DNA of 33,251 nt from positions 1-33,251 of the forward strand of contig JAKAYF010000016.1 in the NCBI GenBank assembly GCA_021816465.1. The letters are read 5' to 3'. Source of the DNA: Nitrospirota bacterium. Lineage in GTDB: Bacteria > Nitrospirota > Leptospirillia > Leptospirillales > Leptospirillaceae. This document shows, piece by piece, positions 15,436 through 23,032 of this stretch. The translations under genes were made by a program, and so were the position numbers. Numbering within the stretch: the stretch's first letter is position 1; each line of letters begins with the position of its first letter. The notes beneath the pieces were generated by a model that searched no databases, was not told the origin of the DNA, and worked only from the letters and a program-made list of their open reading frames with translations.

Positions 15436-16766
15436 GAGTGTTTCTCCTCATAGGGGTTGTATTCCGGCCGGCCCTGGTCAATCCAGTTGCGGCAGGCGAT
15501 CAGGGCTCTGGACATTTTTTCGATGGAGGTGCGGATGACCTCATCGTCGTGACAGGTGGAGAGGAAGAAGGCTTCGAACTGGGAGGGGGGAAGGTAAATC
15601 CCCTGTTTCAGGGATTCGTGGAAGAACACCTGAAACAGGGCTGTATCCGATCGGGCTGCGGATGTCCAGTCGACAACGGGATCCGGGGTAAAAAAGAGTG
15701 TCATCATTGACCCCATTCGATTGACCGTAGCCGGAAGGGAGAGGCGTCCTATGATTTCCTTGAGCCCCTGGGAAAGTTTTCTGCCCTGCTCTTCAAGCTG
15801 GGAATAAAGGGCCGGGGTCTTGAGTTTCTGGATCGTTGCCAGACCGGCGGCCATGGATGCGGAGTTTCCGGAAAGTGTGCCCGCCTGGTAAACCGGTCCT
15901 TCGGGGGAAATCCTGGACATGATTTTGGCAGAGGCTCCGTATGCACCGACCGGAAGACCGCCGCCTATAATCTTGCCCAGGGTTGTGATGTCGGGTTCCA
16001 TGGAGAAAAGGATTTGCGCGCCTCCGTACGTTTGGCGGAATCCGGTCATGATTTCATCGGCGATCAGAAGTGCCCCGTATTGTTCTGTAAGGCGTCGGAG
16101 TTCCCTGAGGAACTCCTCGTCCGGAAGGACAACTCCCATGTTGCCGCTGACGGGTTCAATAATGGCACAGGCAATCTTTTCTCCTTCCGAGGAAAAAAGA
16201 GTTTTGAGCGCCTCTGTGTCGTTATAGGGAAGGGTCAGTGTTTCCCGGGCTATTTCAGGGGGAACTCCGGCGGACGATGGGACGCCGAAGGTGGCGCCAC
16301 CTGAACCGGCCTTGACGAGAAGGGAGTCGGCGTGACCATGGTAGGCGCCCTCGAATTTCAGGACTCTGGAGCGGCCGGTGTATCCTCTTGCCAGTCGGAT
16401 TGCGCTCATGGTGGCTTCGGTTCCGGAATTGACGAATCTCAGGCGGTCAACGGAAGGAAGGGCTGAAACGATGATCTCCCCGAGCTGGAGCTCCTCTTCG
16501 GAAGGGGCGCCAAAACTGATTCCGCGGTCGATGGCCGCATGAAGACGCTCGAGGACATCGGGATCTCCGTGACCCAGAATATGGGGGCCGTATGAGAGGA
16601 CATAGTCTATGTATTCATTTCCATCGACGTCTGTCAGAAGACATCCCTTGGCGGTCCTGATGAATGGGGGGACTCCGCCGACAGCCCCAAACGCCCTGAC
16701 AGGACTGCTGACTCCTCCGGGGAAAATCGTTTTTGCCCGTCGGTACAATTCTTCTGAGCGCGTCAA
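15432..16766 (-). CDS. hemL: Glutamate-1-semialdehyde 2,1-aminomutase
   Basis: HemL makes 5-aminolevulinate from glutamate-1-semialdehyde in the C5 tetrapyrrole pathway. The N-terminus TRSEELYRRAKTIFPGGVSS aligns directly with the family start. RFVNSGTEATMSAIRLAR binds PLP phosphate, LIADEIMTGFR supplies the PLP Asp, and the Schiff-base Lys lies in TLGKIIGGGLPVGAYG near residue 264. The frame is open to 16880, but those extra residues are non-homologous. TTG 16766 has AGGAGG just upstream and gives 444 residues. It is the first gene of a seven-gene operon and has a good promoter at 16819-16847. It would supply heme for the cytochromes of a respiratory iron oxidiser (inference). Confidence 0.95.
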   Translation of the reverse strand: MTRSEELYRRAKTIFPGGVSSPVRAFGAVGGVPPFIRTAKGCLLTDVDGNEYIDYVLSYGPHILGHGDPDVLERLHAAIDRGISFGAPSEEELQLGEIIVSALPSVDRLRFVNSGTEATMSAIRLARGYTGRSRVLKFEGAYHGHADSLLVKAGSGGATFGVPSSAGVPPEIARETLTLPYNDTEALKTLFSSEGEKIACAIIEPVSGNMGVVLPDEEFLRELRRLTEQYGALLIADEIMTGFRQTYGGAQILFSMEPDITTLGKIIGGGLPVGAYGASAKIMSRISPEGPVYQAGTLSGNSASMAAGLATIQKLKTPALYSQLEEQGRKLSQGLKEIIGRLSLPATVNRMGSMMTLFFTPDPVVDWTSAARSDTALFQVFFHESLKQGIYLPPSQFEAFFLSTCHDDEVIRTSIEKMSRALIACRNWIDQGRPEYNPYEEKHS

Positions 16767-16818
16767 TGAACCTCCTGCTGTGAATGTTGATCGGAAAAAT
16801 CCGGATATATGGTCCGCT

Positions 16819-16847
16819 ATTATAATGGAACACCGGAAGATTGGAAA
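16819..16847 (-). promoter_or_regulatory. Promoter of the hemL operon
   Basis: On the minus strand TTTCCA (16847-16842), a 17-base spacer and a perfect TATAAT (16824-16819) form a sigma70-type promoter. Transcription would begin near 16812, giving a 45-base leader before TTG 16766. Confidence 0.6.
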
Positions 16848-16880
16848 GATTCCGGTCCGGAAAATCCTTGATGGGTTCAT

Positions 16881-17138
16881 TCCTTAAAGCTTTTTGGGCA
16901 TCAATGGAAGGTCCGTGAGCGGGTTGACCGCATTAAGGGGAGAAATCAGCGGCCGTCCCTATTCTTTTCCGGCCGCTCTCCGGGAACGTCTCGGATCCGG
17001 AAGCATCACCTCCACCGTCCACAAAGACCTGGTCCAGAGGAAAATCCGGAATCAGCAAGAACCGCCCCACTGCTTCTTGCTTCCTCCGGCTTCCCGGACG
17101 CCCTGCGGTCTTTTTGGGATGAACGGAATCGCTCTCCC
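16881..17138. other. Intergenic stretch with two inverted repeats
   Basis: No gene is supported here. Two inverted repeats stand out: AGCGGCCG (16948-16955) with CGGCCGCT (16970-16977), and AGCAAGAA (17054-17061) with TTCTTGCT (17074-17081). Neither is followed by a T-run on either strand, so neither is a classical terminator. They may be remnants or protein-binding sites between the divergent hemL operon and the gene pair at 17297. Confidence 0.4.
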
Positions 17139-17167
17139 TTAACCTTTGCCGATTTCTGCGTTACAAT
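17139..17167 (+). promoter_or_regulatory. Promoter of the 17297-18122 gene pair
   Basis: TTAACC (17139-17144), 17 bases, then TACAAT (17162-17167) match 4 and 5 of 6 consensus bases. The predicted leader is about 120 bases long and has no clear structure. Confidence 0.5.
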
Positions 17168-17296
17168 AATATGGCGGGACGTTTCTCCCGACCTGTGCAT
17201 CCTGTTTGCTTCGGCTTGTTTTGGGGGATATATTTCACAAATCTGTTTTTGATGTCCGGGGGACCGGAGAGCGAAACAATCAGATGGAGGTAGTGC

Positions 17297-17509
17297 ATGA
17301 AAAGTCATCAGGCGATCAGCGAAACCATCAATAAGCTCAGAACGGCATTTGAAGAGGGAACCAGTGTGGACAGCGGTTTGTGGGAAAAAGTGGTCGAGGC
17401 CCTTGATGAGGGAGTGAATTCCGGATGGCTTTCGCAGGCCGAGGGAGACGATCTGAGGGAGAGGCTCTCTGAGCTTGAAGACGAGATGAAGTCCCTGGAA
17501 AATTTCTGA
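17297..17509 (+). CDS. Small acidic helical protein, function unknown
   Basis: This 70-residue protein has a strong GGAGG six bases before ATG. It is acidic and nearly all helix-forming, with heptad-like Leu spacing at the end (LRERLSELEDEMKSLENF), so a short coiled coil is likely. It has no signal peptide or Cys. I recognise no family. The J-domain gene starts 16 bases after its stop, so the two are co-transcribed and may act together; that is inference from spacing only. Confidence 0.7.
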   Translation: MKSHQAISETINKLRTAFEEGTSVDSGLWEKVVEALDEGVNSGWLSQAEGDDLRERLSELEDEMKSLENF

Positions 17510-17525
17510 TTAACCGGAGGGACGG

Positions 17526-18122
17526 GTGAAGGATTATTATCGGGAACGTGCAGCGCTCAGGCGGCGACTTGAGGAGATGGTCTCTGAAAGTCGAAAGGGG
17601 ATGGAGTATGCCCTCGAACGCATGTTTCTGGTCCAGCCCGAGTCCTATATACTGTTTGACGAGCGATACTCCGAACTCCTGCGGCTGTTCAGCTGTCTTT
17701 TGAGGGAGCTTGACGATGTAAACTCCTGGGGAGCCCTTCTGCAGATCCAGAGAAGGGCGGGATTTCTGGAGGAGCGCTTTGAGGATGTGGACTGTGTGTT
17801 GTGGAATCGGCCGAGAAAAGCCAGATCGAGGATTGCCTGGAGCCGATTCTTTGGTCACGCGACCGGATCGGGAGGTGAGGATGCGGGAGGCTCGTCCGGA
17901 TCCGGTTCGGGGCTCAGCCACTCCGAGGCATGCATGGTCCTGGGTGTCGAGGCAACGGCAACACTGGTCGAAATCCGCCATCGTTTCCGGAATCTGGTGA
18001 AGAGTCTCCATCCCGATGTTCGTGATGGAGACCGAAGTTCAGAGGCGGAGATGAGAAAAGTGATTGAAGCGTATAATGTTCTGAAAAGCATTCTTGGAGA
18101 AGAGGCGCGCGGAAGTTCCTGA
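17526..18122 (+). CDS. J-domain protein with N-terminal helical region
   Basis: The C-terminal part (residues about 133-190) is a J domain with the HPD tripeptide at His162-Pro163-Asp164, in KSLHPDVRDGD. The helix II pattern VEIRHRFRNLV and helix IV AYNVLKSIL are present. Such proteins stimulate an Hsp70 (DnaK) ATPase. The first 105 residues are charged helices, and a Gly/Ser linker at about 115-130 joins them to the J domain. This is not the DnaJ layout, where J is N-terminal, and no zinc finger is present. The start is GTG 17526, with GGAGG five bases upstream. The client is unknown; the partner may be the small protein just upstream. Confidence 0.8.
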   Translation: MKDYYRERAALRRRLEEMVSESRKGMEYALERMFLVQPESYILFDERYSELLRLFSCLLRELDDVNSWGALLQIQRRAGFLEERFEDVDCVLWNRPRKARSRIAWSRFFGHATGSGGEDAGGSSGSGSGLSHSEACMVLGVEATATLVEIRHRFRNLVKSLHPDVRDGDRSSEAEMRKVIEAYNVLKSILGEEARGSS

Positions 18123-18130
18123 ACCCTGAA

Positions 18131-18158
18131 TTGACTTGGAATCCCGGACCGTGATAGT
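18131..18158 (+). promoter_or_regulatory. Promoter and long leader of the first oxidoreductase cluster
   Basis: TTGACT (18131-18136), 16 bases, then GATAGT (18153-18158) form a fair sigma70 promoter. The start of the first gene is at 18536, so the leader is about 370 bases. It contains a small GGACC-TGAA-GGTCC hairpin at 18497-18510 just before the ribosome site AAGGAG. The rest of 18123-18535 holds no credible gene. Confidence 0.45.
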
Positions 18159-18535
18159 GTCAAACTCCATAAGATTCATTGGATATCAGGAGAATCAACC
18201 ATATCGCCCTGGCAAGGGTTGAAGCGTTATCGGTCCTTTATATTCATGGACTGGACGCTACTTTTGTCTCTTGGATTTATTCTGTCCGGATTTGCGGATC
18301 AAGCTTTGAGCTGCTCCGAGCTGTTTCGGCATTGGTGTAAGGGTCTTCTCATCTTTCGCCGGCCTTTTCCGGATGTTCTTCAGGATTGTCCAGTCAACAT
18401 GCATGCGTTTTTTGTAATTCGGTAGGATCTGGTCAAGTAGGCCAGGTTAAAAGGTCGTGTCGCACAGACCGGCTCAAATAATCAATGATCTCGTTCGGAC
18501 CTGAAGGTCCTGGGCGCTGATGAAGGAGATGTCTC

Positions 18536-19774
18536 ATGTCAGAAGGTGCTGGGGTAGAGGTTAAATCGACGTCTGCCGGAGCTGGGGTAGTCAAGGATTC
18601 TGAAACGTCCGAGGCCGCCGGGCAGAAAGTTGTTACCCCCGAATATATGTTCTTTGAGGCACCGCGGGAACGGGCGTTCATTACCGGTTCCGAGGCCGCC
18701 AAGGAAGCAATCCGTCGCGCAAACGTGGATGTGGCCATTTCGTACCCGATCACTCCCCAGAGCGAGACGATGCAGCAGGTAGGTGCTCTCTGGGCTGAGG
18801 GATACGTCAAGGAATACTACCGTGGAGAAGAAGAGATCGGTGTGATGTCCGCGATCGCAGGTTCTTCCAGGGCAGGGGCCCGTTCGCTGACGGCGACGGC
18901 AGGACCAGGCCTCATGCGTGGCATGGAAGTTGTCGCTTCCTGGCCCGGAGGCAGGATGCCGATCGTTCTTCTGATCATGTGCAGGGTTATCAACGCTCCT
19001 CTTTCAATTCAGCCGGACAACGCCGAACTGGCCTACCTCATCAACACGGGAAACATCGTGTTTCACGCAGAAAATCAGCAGGATTTCTTTGACTACACAC
19101 TGAAGGCCTTCATTATCTCCGAACGTCCCGAAGTGACCCTTCCGGTGGCCGTGGCCGTGGACGGATTCTTCGTGACCCATGCCCGCGGGTACGTCATGAT
19201 GCCATCGAAGGATATCAAGCTTCCGCCAAGGGATCCCTATCATGAAGCCGTTCCGGTGATGGACAATGAAAATCCGCCAGCCCGTCTTTCGAGGGATGCG
19301 CCGATCCAGAAGTCAAACTTCATCAGCTACCATGTTCATGCCTCCTGGCAGCAGGAAGTCTGGGCAGCGGTCGAGCGCTCCAGAAAATATATCGACATGT
19401 ATATGGGCGGTCTTGTGGAGATTGTGAACCCGGATGCCGATACGATCGTGATCGCCTCCGGAAGTGCGGTTTCCCAGTCCAGGGAAGCCGTTCGGCAGGC
19501 AGAGGAAGATCTGGGCGAGCGCATTGGCCTGATCAAGGTCCGCTCCTTGAGACCGTTCCCGACAAAGGAACTCAGAGAGGCCTGCAAAAATGCAAAAAGA
19601 ATCATCGTGCCGGAGTTTAATTGCGTAGGATGGCTCTACAGGGATGTCGCCGCTGCCCTTTATGGACACTCAAAGGCGGAAATTATTCCTGGCCCCCGTG
19701 TTTTCGGCGGAATTTCCCTTCCGACGGAAATGATCCTTCAGTATATTTTCCCGGACAAGAAATTCATCTTCTAA
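18536..19774 (+). CDS. 2-oxoacid:ferredoxin oxidoreductase alpha subunit, cluster 1
   Basis: This 412-residue subunit belongs to the PorA/ForA group. The substrate-side motif SYPITPQSE (Tyr70 to Pro74), the EEEIGVMSAIAGSSRAGAR stretch and the TATAGPGLM loop are characteristic. The C-terminal half carries the second oxidoreductase domain (IVNPDADTIVIASGS, then KVRSLRPFP). With beta, gamma and delta it forms the TPP/[4Fe-4S] enzyme that reductively carboxylates acetyl-CoA or succinyl-CoA in the reductive TCA cycle. Sequence alone does not tell me whether this copy is the pyruvate or 2-oxoglutarate enzyme. It has an Ala/Ser/Glu-rich N-terminal extension of about 30 residues absent from most relatives. 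AAGGAG precedes the ATG. Confidence 0.9.
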   Translation: MSEGAGVEVKSTSAGAGVVKDSETSEAAGQKVVTPEYMFFEAPRERAFITGSEAAKEAIRRANVDVAISYPITPQSETMQQVGALWAEGYVKEYYRGEEEIGVMSAIAGSSRAGARSLTATAGPGLMRGMEVVASWPGGRMPIVLLIMCRVINAPLSIQPDNAELAYLINTGNIVFHAENQQDFFDYTLKAFIISERPEVTLPVAVAVDGFFVTHARGYVMMPSKDIKLPPRDPYHEAVPVMDNENPPARLSRDAPIQKSNFISYHVHASWQQEVWAAVERSRKYIDMYMGGLVEIVNPDADTIVIASGSAVSQSREAVRQAEEDLGERIGLIKVRSLRPFPTKELREACKNAKRIIVPEFNCVGWLYRDVAAALYGHSKAEIIPGPRVFGGISLPTEMILQYIFPDKKFIF

Positions 19775-19780
19775 TGTCCG

Positions 19781-19796
19781 CCGGGCACCTGCCCGG
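19781..19796 (+). other. Stable hairpin between alpha and beta genes
   Basis: CCGGGC-ACCT-GCCCGG starts seven bases after the alpha stop, in a 155-base gap that is unusually wide for this cluster (other gaps are 29-90). It has no U-tract. It could block 3' exonucleases or mark processing, and so tune subunit ratio. An AT-rich stretch at 19870-19905 may hold a secondary promoter, but I see no clear -35/-10 pair. Confidence 0.45.
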
Positions 19797-19929
19797 AAGA
19801 GCGCCCTTGCCCGTGTGATCGAGCCACCTGGTTCCGCCGGGCAAAGGTTTTATGGAAGTGCAACGAACGACTGATATTTCTTTAATATGGATAAAGTTTT
19901 TTTAACAGGTCACTCTGGAGGAACACCTA

Positions 19930-20808
19930 ATGAGCATGGATAATCTTAAGATCTCGCCAGCCCTCGAAAAATATATGACCAAGGAGTACAGGGATCTGGT
20001 CGAGCGTGGCCCTTATGGAAAACAAAAGAAGGTTTCCGAAATGGGAACATTCAAGGAAATCATTGAGGAACATCCGATGTGTGCAGGGTGTGCGATGACT
20101 CTCTTCATCCGTCTGACAATGATCGGTCTTCCAAACCCGGAGCATACCATTCTGGTTGGAACCGCAGGATGCGGTAGACTGGCTCTGTCCCAAACATCGA
20201 TCCCTTTTATCTACGGTAACTACGGAGATACAAATGCTGTGGCTTCCGGTCTGAAGCGCGGATTGGAAATGCGTTTTCCTGAGCAGCCGAAGGATGTTGT
20301 CGTCATGGCAGGTGACGGTGGATTGGCCGACATCGGTTTTTCGACCGTGTTGCATTCATGGTTCCGGAAGGAAAAATTCACCACGATCATGCTCGACAAT
20401 GAAGTTTACGGTAACACCGGAGGACAGGAATCCGGAATGACCCAACGCGGTGCAATCCTCAAAATGGCCCCCAAGGGCAAGAAGTACGAAAAAATGGACA
20501 TGCTTGGCCTAGCCAAGACCGCCAATGTCCCCTACATTGTCCGGATGACCGTGACCAATCCAACAAGAGTTGCATCTGTTGTCAGGAAAGCTGTTCTGAT
20601 TGCCAGAGAAATTGGGCCAACCTTTATTCAGGCCTATACCTCCTGCAACATTGAATATGCCATTCCGACACCAAAAGTGATTGATGATGCCAAGAGCCTT
20701 GAAGCAGAGCGATATGGGTTCCAGGAATTCATTTCTGATGAAGCCAAGGCATTCCTTGAATCAATCGAACCAAAGAAAGCCAAGGCAACCAAATCGACTG
20801 AAGCATAA
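19930..20808 (+). CDS. 2-oxoacid:ferredoxin oxidoreductase beta subunit, cluster 1
   Basis: This TPP-binding catalytic subunit has 292 residues. The TPP/Mg motif begins Gly128-Asp129-Gly130 and closes at Asn157 (LDNEVYGNTGGQ). Cys51 and Cys54 (CAGC), Cys81 (AGCG) and Cys239 (TSCN) are the four ligands expected for the [4Fe-4S] cluster next to TPP. The Lys/Ala-rich last 20 residues form a flexible tail. GGAGG lies eight bases before the ATG. It pairs with the alpha gene upstream and the gamma gene 32 bases downstream. Confidence 0.92.
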   Translation: MSMDNLKISPALEKYMTKEYRDLVERGPYGKQKKVSEMGTFKEIIEEHPMCAGCAMTLFIRLTMIGLPNPEHTILVGTAGCGRLALSQTSIPFIYGNYGDTNAVASGLKRGLEMRFPEQPKDVVVMAGDGGLADIGFSTVLHSWFRKEKFTTIMLDNEVYGNTGGQESGMTQRGAILKMAPKGKKYEKMDMLGLAKTANVPYIVRMTVTNPTRVASVVRKAVLIAREIGPTFIQAYTSCNIEYAIPTPKVIDDAKSLEAERYGFQEFISDEAKAFLESIEPKKAKATKSTEA

Positions 20809-20840
20809 ATGGCCTTTTCAAGTCAGGTAAAGGAGGTTTC

Positions 20841-21536
20841 ATGAACAAGGAACGCTATAACATCAGAATGGCCGGTATCGGCGGTCAGGGAGTTGTCACC
20901 GCTTCCCACATTCTCAGTAATGGAATGGTGATCATGGGTGGCGAAAGTACGCTCGTGCCGTTTTTCGGTTCAGAAAAACGCCTGGCTCCGGTTGAAAGCT
21001 ATGTCAGAATTGCAAACGGGAAAATCTATGAGATCGGGGAGATCATTTACCCGAACTTGATCATGATCTTCCATCCTCAGGTCATTACCCATGGCAAGTC
21101 CTATACCATGCCTTTCTACTCCGGCTTGAAACCTAACGGAGTGGTGCTGATCAACTCCGAAACTCCGATCCATCTCGTTGCTGATGAGGAAAGGGAGTTG
21201 ATGGAGCGGAATGCCAAGGTTTATTACCTTCCGGCCACCCAGCTCTCAAGAGAGATCGCCGATACGGACCTGGCCACAAATATGGCAATGGTCGGAGCGG
21301 TAAGCGCTATTATGGGCATCCCGGACCTTCCGTCCCTTGAGCAGTCGGTCAAGGAGCGATTCCTTGGAAAGGGATTTGTTGTGTCCGGTGGAACAGCGGC
21401 CCTGGACAACGTTATTGAGCGAAAGTTCGCAAAGAAAGAACAACTGTTGAAGAAGAACATGGAAGTCATTGTTGCCGCTTATAATTTTGCAGTCGAACAT
21501 GGCTGGGCAAAGGTGAAAGAAAAGGTTCAGGTTTAA
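20841..21536 (+). CDS. 2-oxoacid:ferredoxin oxidoreductase gamma subunit, cluster 1
   Basis: The gamma subunit (231 residues) binds the CoA side and holds the enzyme together. The glycine-rich opening AGIGGQGVVTASHIL and the SEKRLAPVESYVRI segment are family hallmarks. The C-terminal ERKFAKKEQLLKKNMEV helix also matches the cluster 2 copy. AAGGAGG stands before the ATG, the strongest ribosome site of the cluster. The start is unambiguous. Confidence 0.9.
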   Translation: MNKERYNIRMAGIGGQGVVTASHILSNGMVIMGGESTLVPFFGSEKRLAPVESYVRIANGKIYEIGEIIYPNLIMIFHPQVITHGKSYTMPFYSGLKPNGVVLINSETPIHLVADEERELMERNAKVYYLPATQLSREIADTDLATNMAMVGAVSAIMGIPDLPSLEQSVKERFLGKGFVVSGGTAALDNVIERKFAKKEQLLKKNMEVIVAAYNFAVEHGWAKVKEKVQV

Positions 21537-21565
21537 TCAAATTCTAGCGGGAGAGGTGACTCAAG

Positions 21566-21877
21566 ATGTATCTTGTTGCCCATGTTGATACTTCAATCTG
21601 TTCGGAGACAGCCTGCAAGCTTTGTACGCAGTTCTGTCCAGAAACCAATACGATTCTCTATGACAATGACAAGAAGACGGCTTTTGTCGCTGTTGACCGT
21701 TGCAAGGCTTGCGAGATCTGCGTGAGCATATGCGATACGATGGCAAAGCATCATGCGATCAAGATGATCATGATCAGCGATCTTGAGAATCCGTTCGAGA
21801 TGAGCAAGGCGGGATTCAATCCGGCGAAGTGGAAAGAACTGCCGGAAACTGTTGTCCTGGAAAAGGTTGCCAAGTAA
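21566..21877 (+). CDS. Ferredoxin-type delta subunit, cluster 1
   Basis: This 103-residue protein binds two [4Fe-4S] clusters. The ligands are Cys12, Cys17, Cys20, Cys24-Pro and Cys46, Cys49, Cys52, Cys56. The first set has a wider C-x4-C-x2-C-x3-C spacing. It would carry electrons from ferredoxin to the beta-subunit cluster. A 40-residue C-terminal tail (from ISDLENPFEMSKAG on) is missing from the 70-residue paralogue at 25919. AGGTGA precedes the ATG by six bases. Confidence 0.9.
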   Translation: MYLVAHVDTSICSETACKLCTQFCPETNTILYDNDKKTAFVAVDRCKACEICVSICDTMAKHHAIKMIMISDLENPFEMSKAGFNPAKWKELPETVVLEKVAK

Positions 21878-21898
21878 CAGAAGCGAAAAATCTGGGAG

Positions 21899-21936
21899 AG
21901 GCTGTTCCTTGCCTTGGCGGGGGCAGCCTTTCTTTC
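21899..21936 (+). terminator. Terminator-like hairpin inside cluster 1
   Basis: AGGCTG (21899-21904) pairs with CAGCCT (21924-21929), with an inner GCC/GGC pairing, and is followed by TTCTTT. It sits between the delta gene and the small fifth gene. It could act as a partial terminator that lowers expression of the last two genes. Confidence 0.45.
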
Positions 21937-21964
21937 CGGTTATTTTTAATAGTGGAGTTTGAAC

Positions 21965-22249
21965 GTGGAAGCGGTTGAAATCAGTGATCCGGAAAAAATC
22001 AGGGAAATTCTGAAAGGGATTGTTCTTGAGGGAGATGGTTTTACAACCGACTGCCTTCTCGTTGACGTCTATGAGGCAGGTTTGACGTATCCTGACTATT
22101 TCAAGGCAACAGGGGAAGATTTCAAGGCATTTCTAAACGGAGTGAATCCAGCCTGGGAGTCCTACCATTTGCGTCAGGGGAAAAAAGTCTTCATGGTTTA
22201 CGGGTCGGGGTCAAGAGGTCGAAGGCTGCACACAACGGAGACACCCTGA
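21965..22249 (+). CDS. Small protein of unknown function, fifth gene of cluster 1
   Basis: This 94-residue soluble protein shows no Cys cluster, signal peptide or recognised family. GTG 21965 is preferred because GGAG lies seven bases upstream; TTG 21959 would sit too close. Features include an acidic N-terminus (EISDPEKIREILKGIV), aromatic pairs in YPDYFKATGEDFKAFL, and a Gly/Arg-rich end. It occupies the position of an epsilon subunit but does not resemble the fifth gene of cluster 2. One base separates it from the DUF1841 gene. A role as accessory subunit or assembly factor is inference. Confidence 0.65.
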   Translation: MEAVEISDPEKIREILKGIVLEGDGFTTDCLLVDVYEAGLTYPDYFKATGEDFKAFLNGVNPAWESYHLRQGKKVFMVYGSGSRGRRLHTTETP

Positions 22250-22250
22250 A

Positions 22251-22673
22251 ATGAACCTCTTTGATCGGGAAAACCAGTGGAGATTTTCATCCATTGCCCA
22301 AAGGAAAAAAACAGGACCGCTTGAAGGCGAGGATCAGAGCATCGCCGAATTGATGGATCTCCATCCCGAACTGGATCCGTTCTGGGAGCTTGGTGAGGGA
22401 TCTGCATCTCCCCAGGAGGTCGATGGGGTTATTGTCAATCCCTTTGTCCACTTGATGTTCCATCTCCAGGTCCAGAACCAGATCGAGAAAGAGTATCCTC
22501 CCGAGGTCAAGATGGCTTTTCTCCGCCTGGTTGAACAGGGATTGTCAGACCATGATGCACTTCATGCCATTATTTCCGTTTTTGCCGATATCGCCTTTCG
22601 GGCAACAAGAAGGGCGCAGACTTTTGACGAGACAGAGTATGTCTCAAGTCTCTCAAGGCTGACTGTAGGGTAA
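22251..22673 (+). CDS. DUF1841 family protein
   Basis: The 140-residue product fits the DUF1841 pattern: a charged N-terminal helix, then NPFVHLMFHLQVQNQIEKEYP, and SDHDALHAIISVFADIAFRA with the conserved HDALH. The His-rich faces suggest a metal or small-ligand site, but no function is established. ATG 22251 follows the upstream stop by one base, with GGAG nine bases away, so translation is probably coupled. It closes cluster 1; no strong terminator follows. Confidence 0.8.
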   Translation: MNLFDRENQWRFSSIAQRKKTGPLEGEDQSIAELMDLHPELDPFWELGEGSASPQEVDGVIVNPFVHLMFHLQVQNQIEKEYPPEVKMAFLRLVEQGLSDHDALHAIISVFADIAFRATRRAQTFDETEYVSSLSRLTVG

Positions 22674-23032
22674 CCCTCCAGATAACAGGATGGAACGGTT
22701 GTCGGAACAGTAAACGGGATCATCGGATAGACCAGAGTGATCCGATGGATACAAGGGAACTTTACACTCTGGACATTCTTTATTTCATGAAACCATGAAG
22801 AATCAAGATGGAGTCAGTCCCAGATATGGCCGTTTTATTGGCCTCAAGTGAACTGAGTGTCGGAACATTTTATTTTTACGATGTCTGGCATGTTTTCTGT
22901 TCGTGACCAGATCGTTACAAGCGCCATGCGATGAAGAAGCATTCCGTTCTTGCCGCAAGATGAATTGACGAATGATGCCAAAATGGCGATGGCATTTCTG
23001 ACAGATGCAATCCAACTTTTAAGGAGAACGCC
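22674..23032. promoter_or_regulatory. Intercluster region with inverted repeats and possible promoter
   Basis: The 359 bases between the clusters hold no credible gene; the long minus-strand frame across them is a shadow of the next gene. Features seen are an inverted repeat CATCGGAT (22721-22728) / ATCCGATG (22740-22747), a perfect palindrome TTTCATGAAA near 22784, and TTGACG at 22965-22970, a possible -35 without a good -10. AAGGAG before 23033 is the ribosome site of cluster 2. Separate control of the clusters is plausible. Confidence 0.4.

Noticed and set aside
16948-17081. Two inverted repeats as terminators
   Set aside because: Neither has a T-run on either strand, and they lie between divergent genes, so no transcript needs to end there.
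18219-18425. 68-codon frame in the leader of cluster 1, with one hydrophobic stretch
   Set aside because: No good ribosome site, odd composition after the hydrophobic part, and it lies between promoter and first gene. A leader peptide is not excluded but unsupported.
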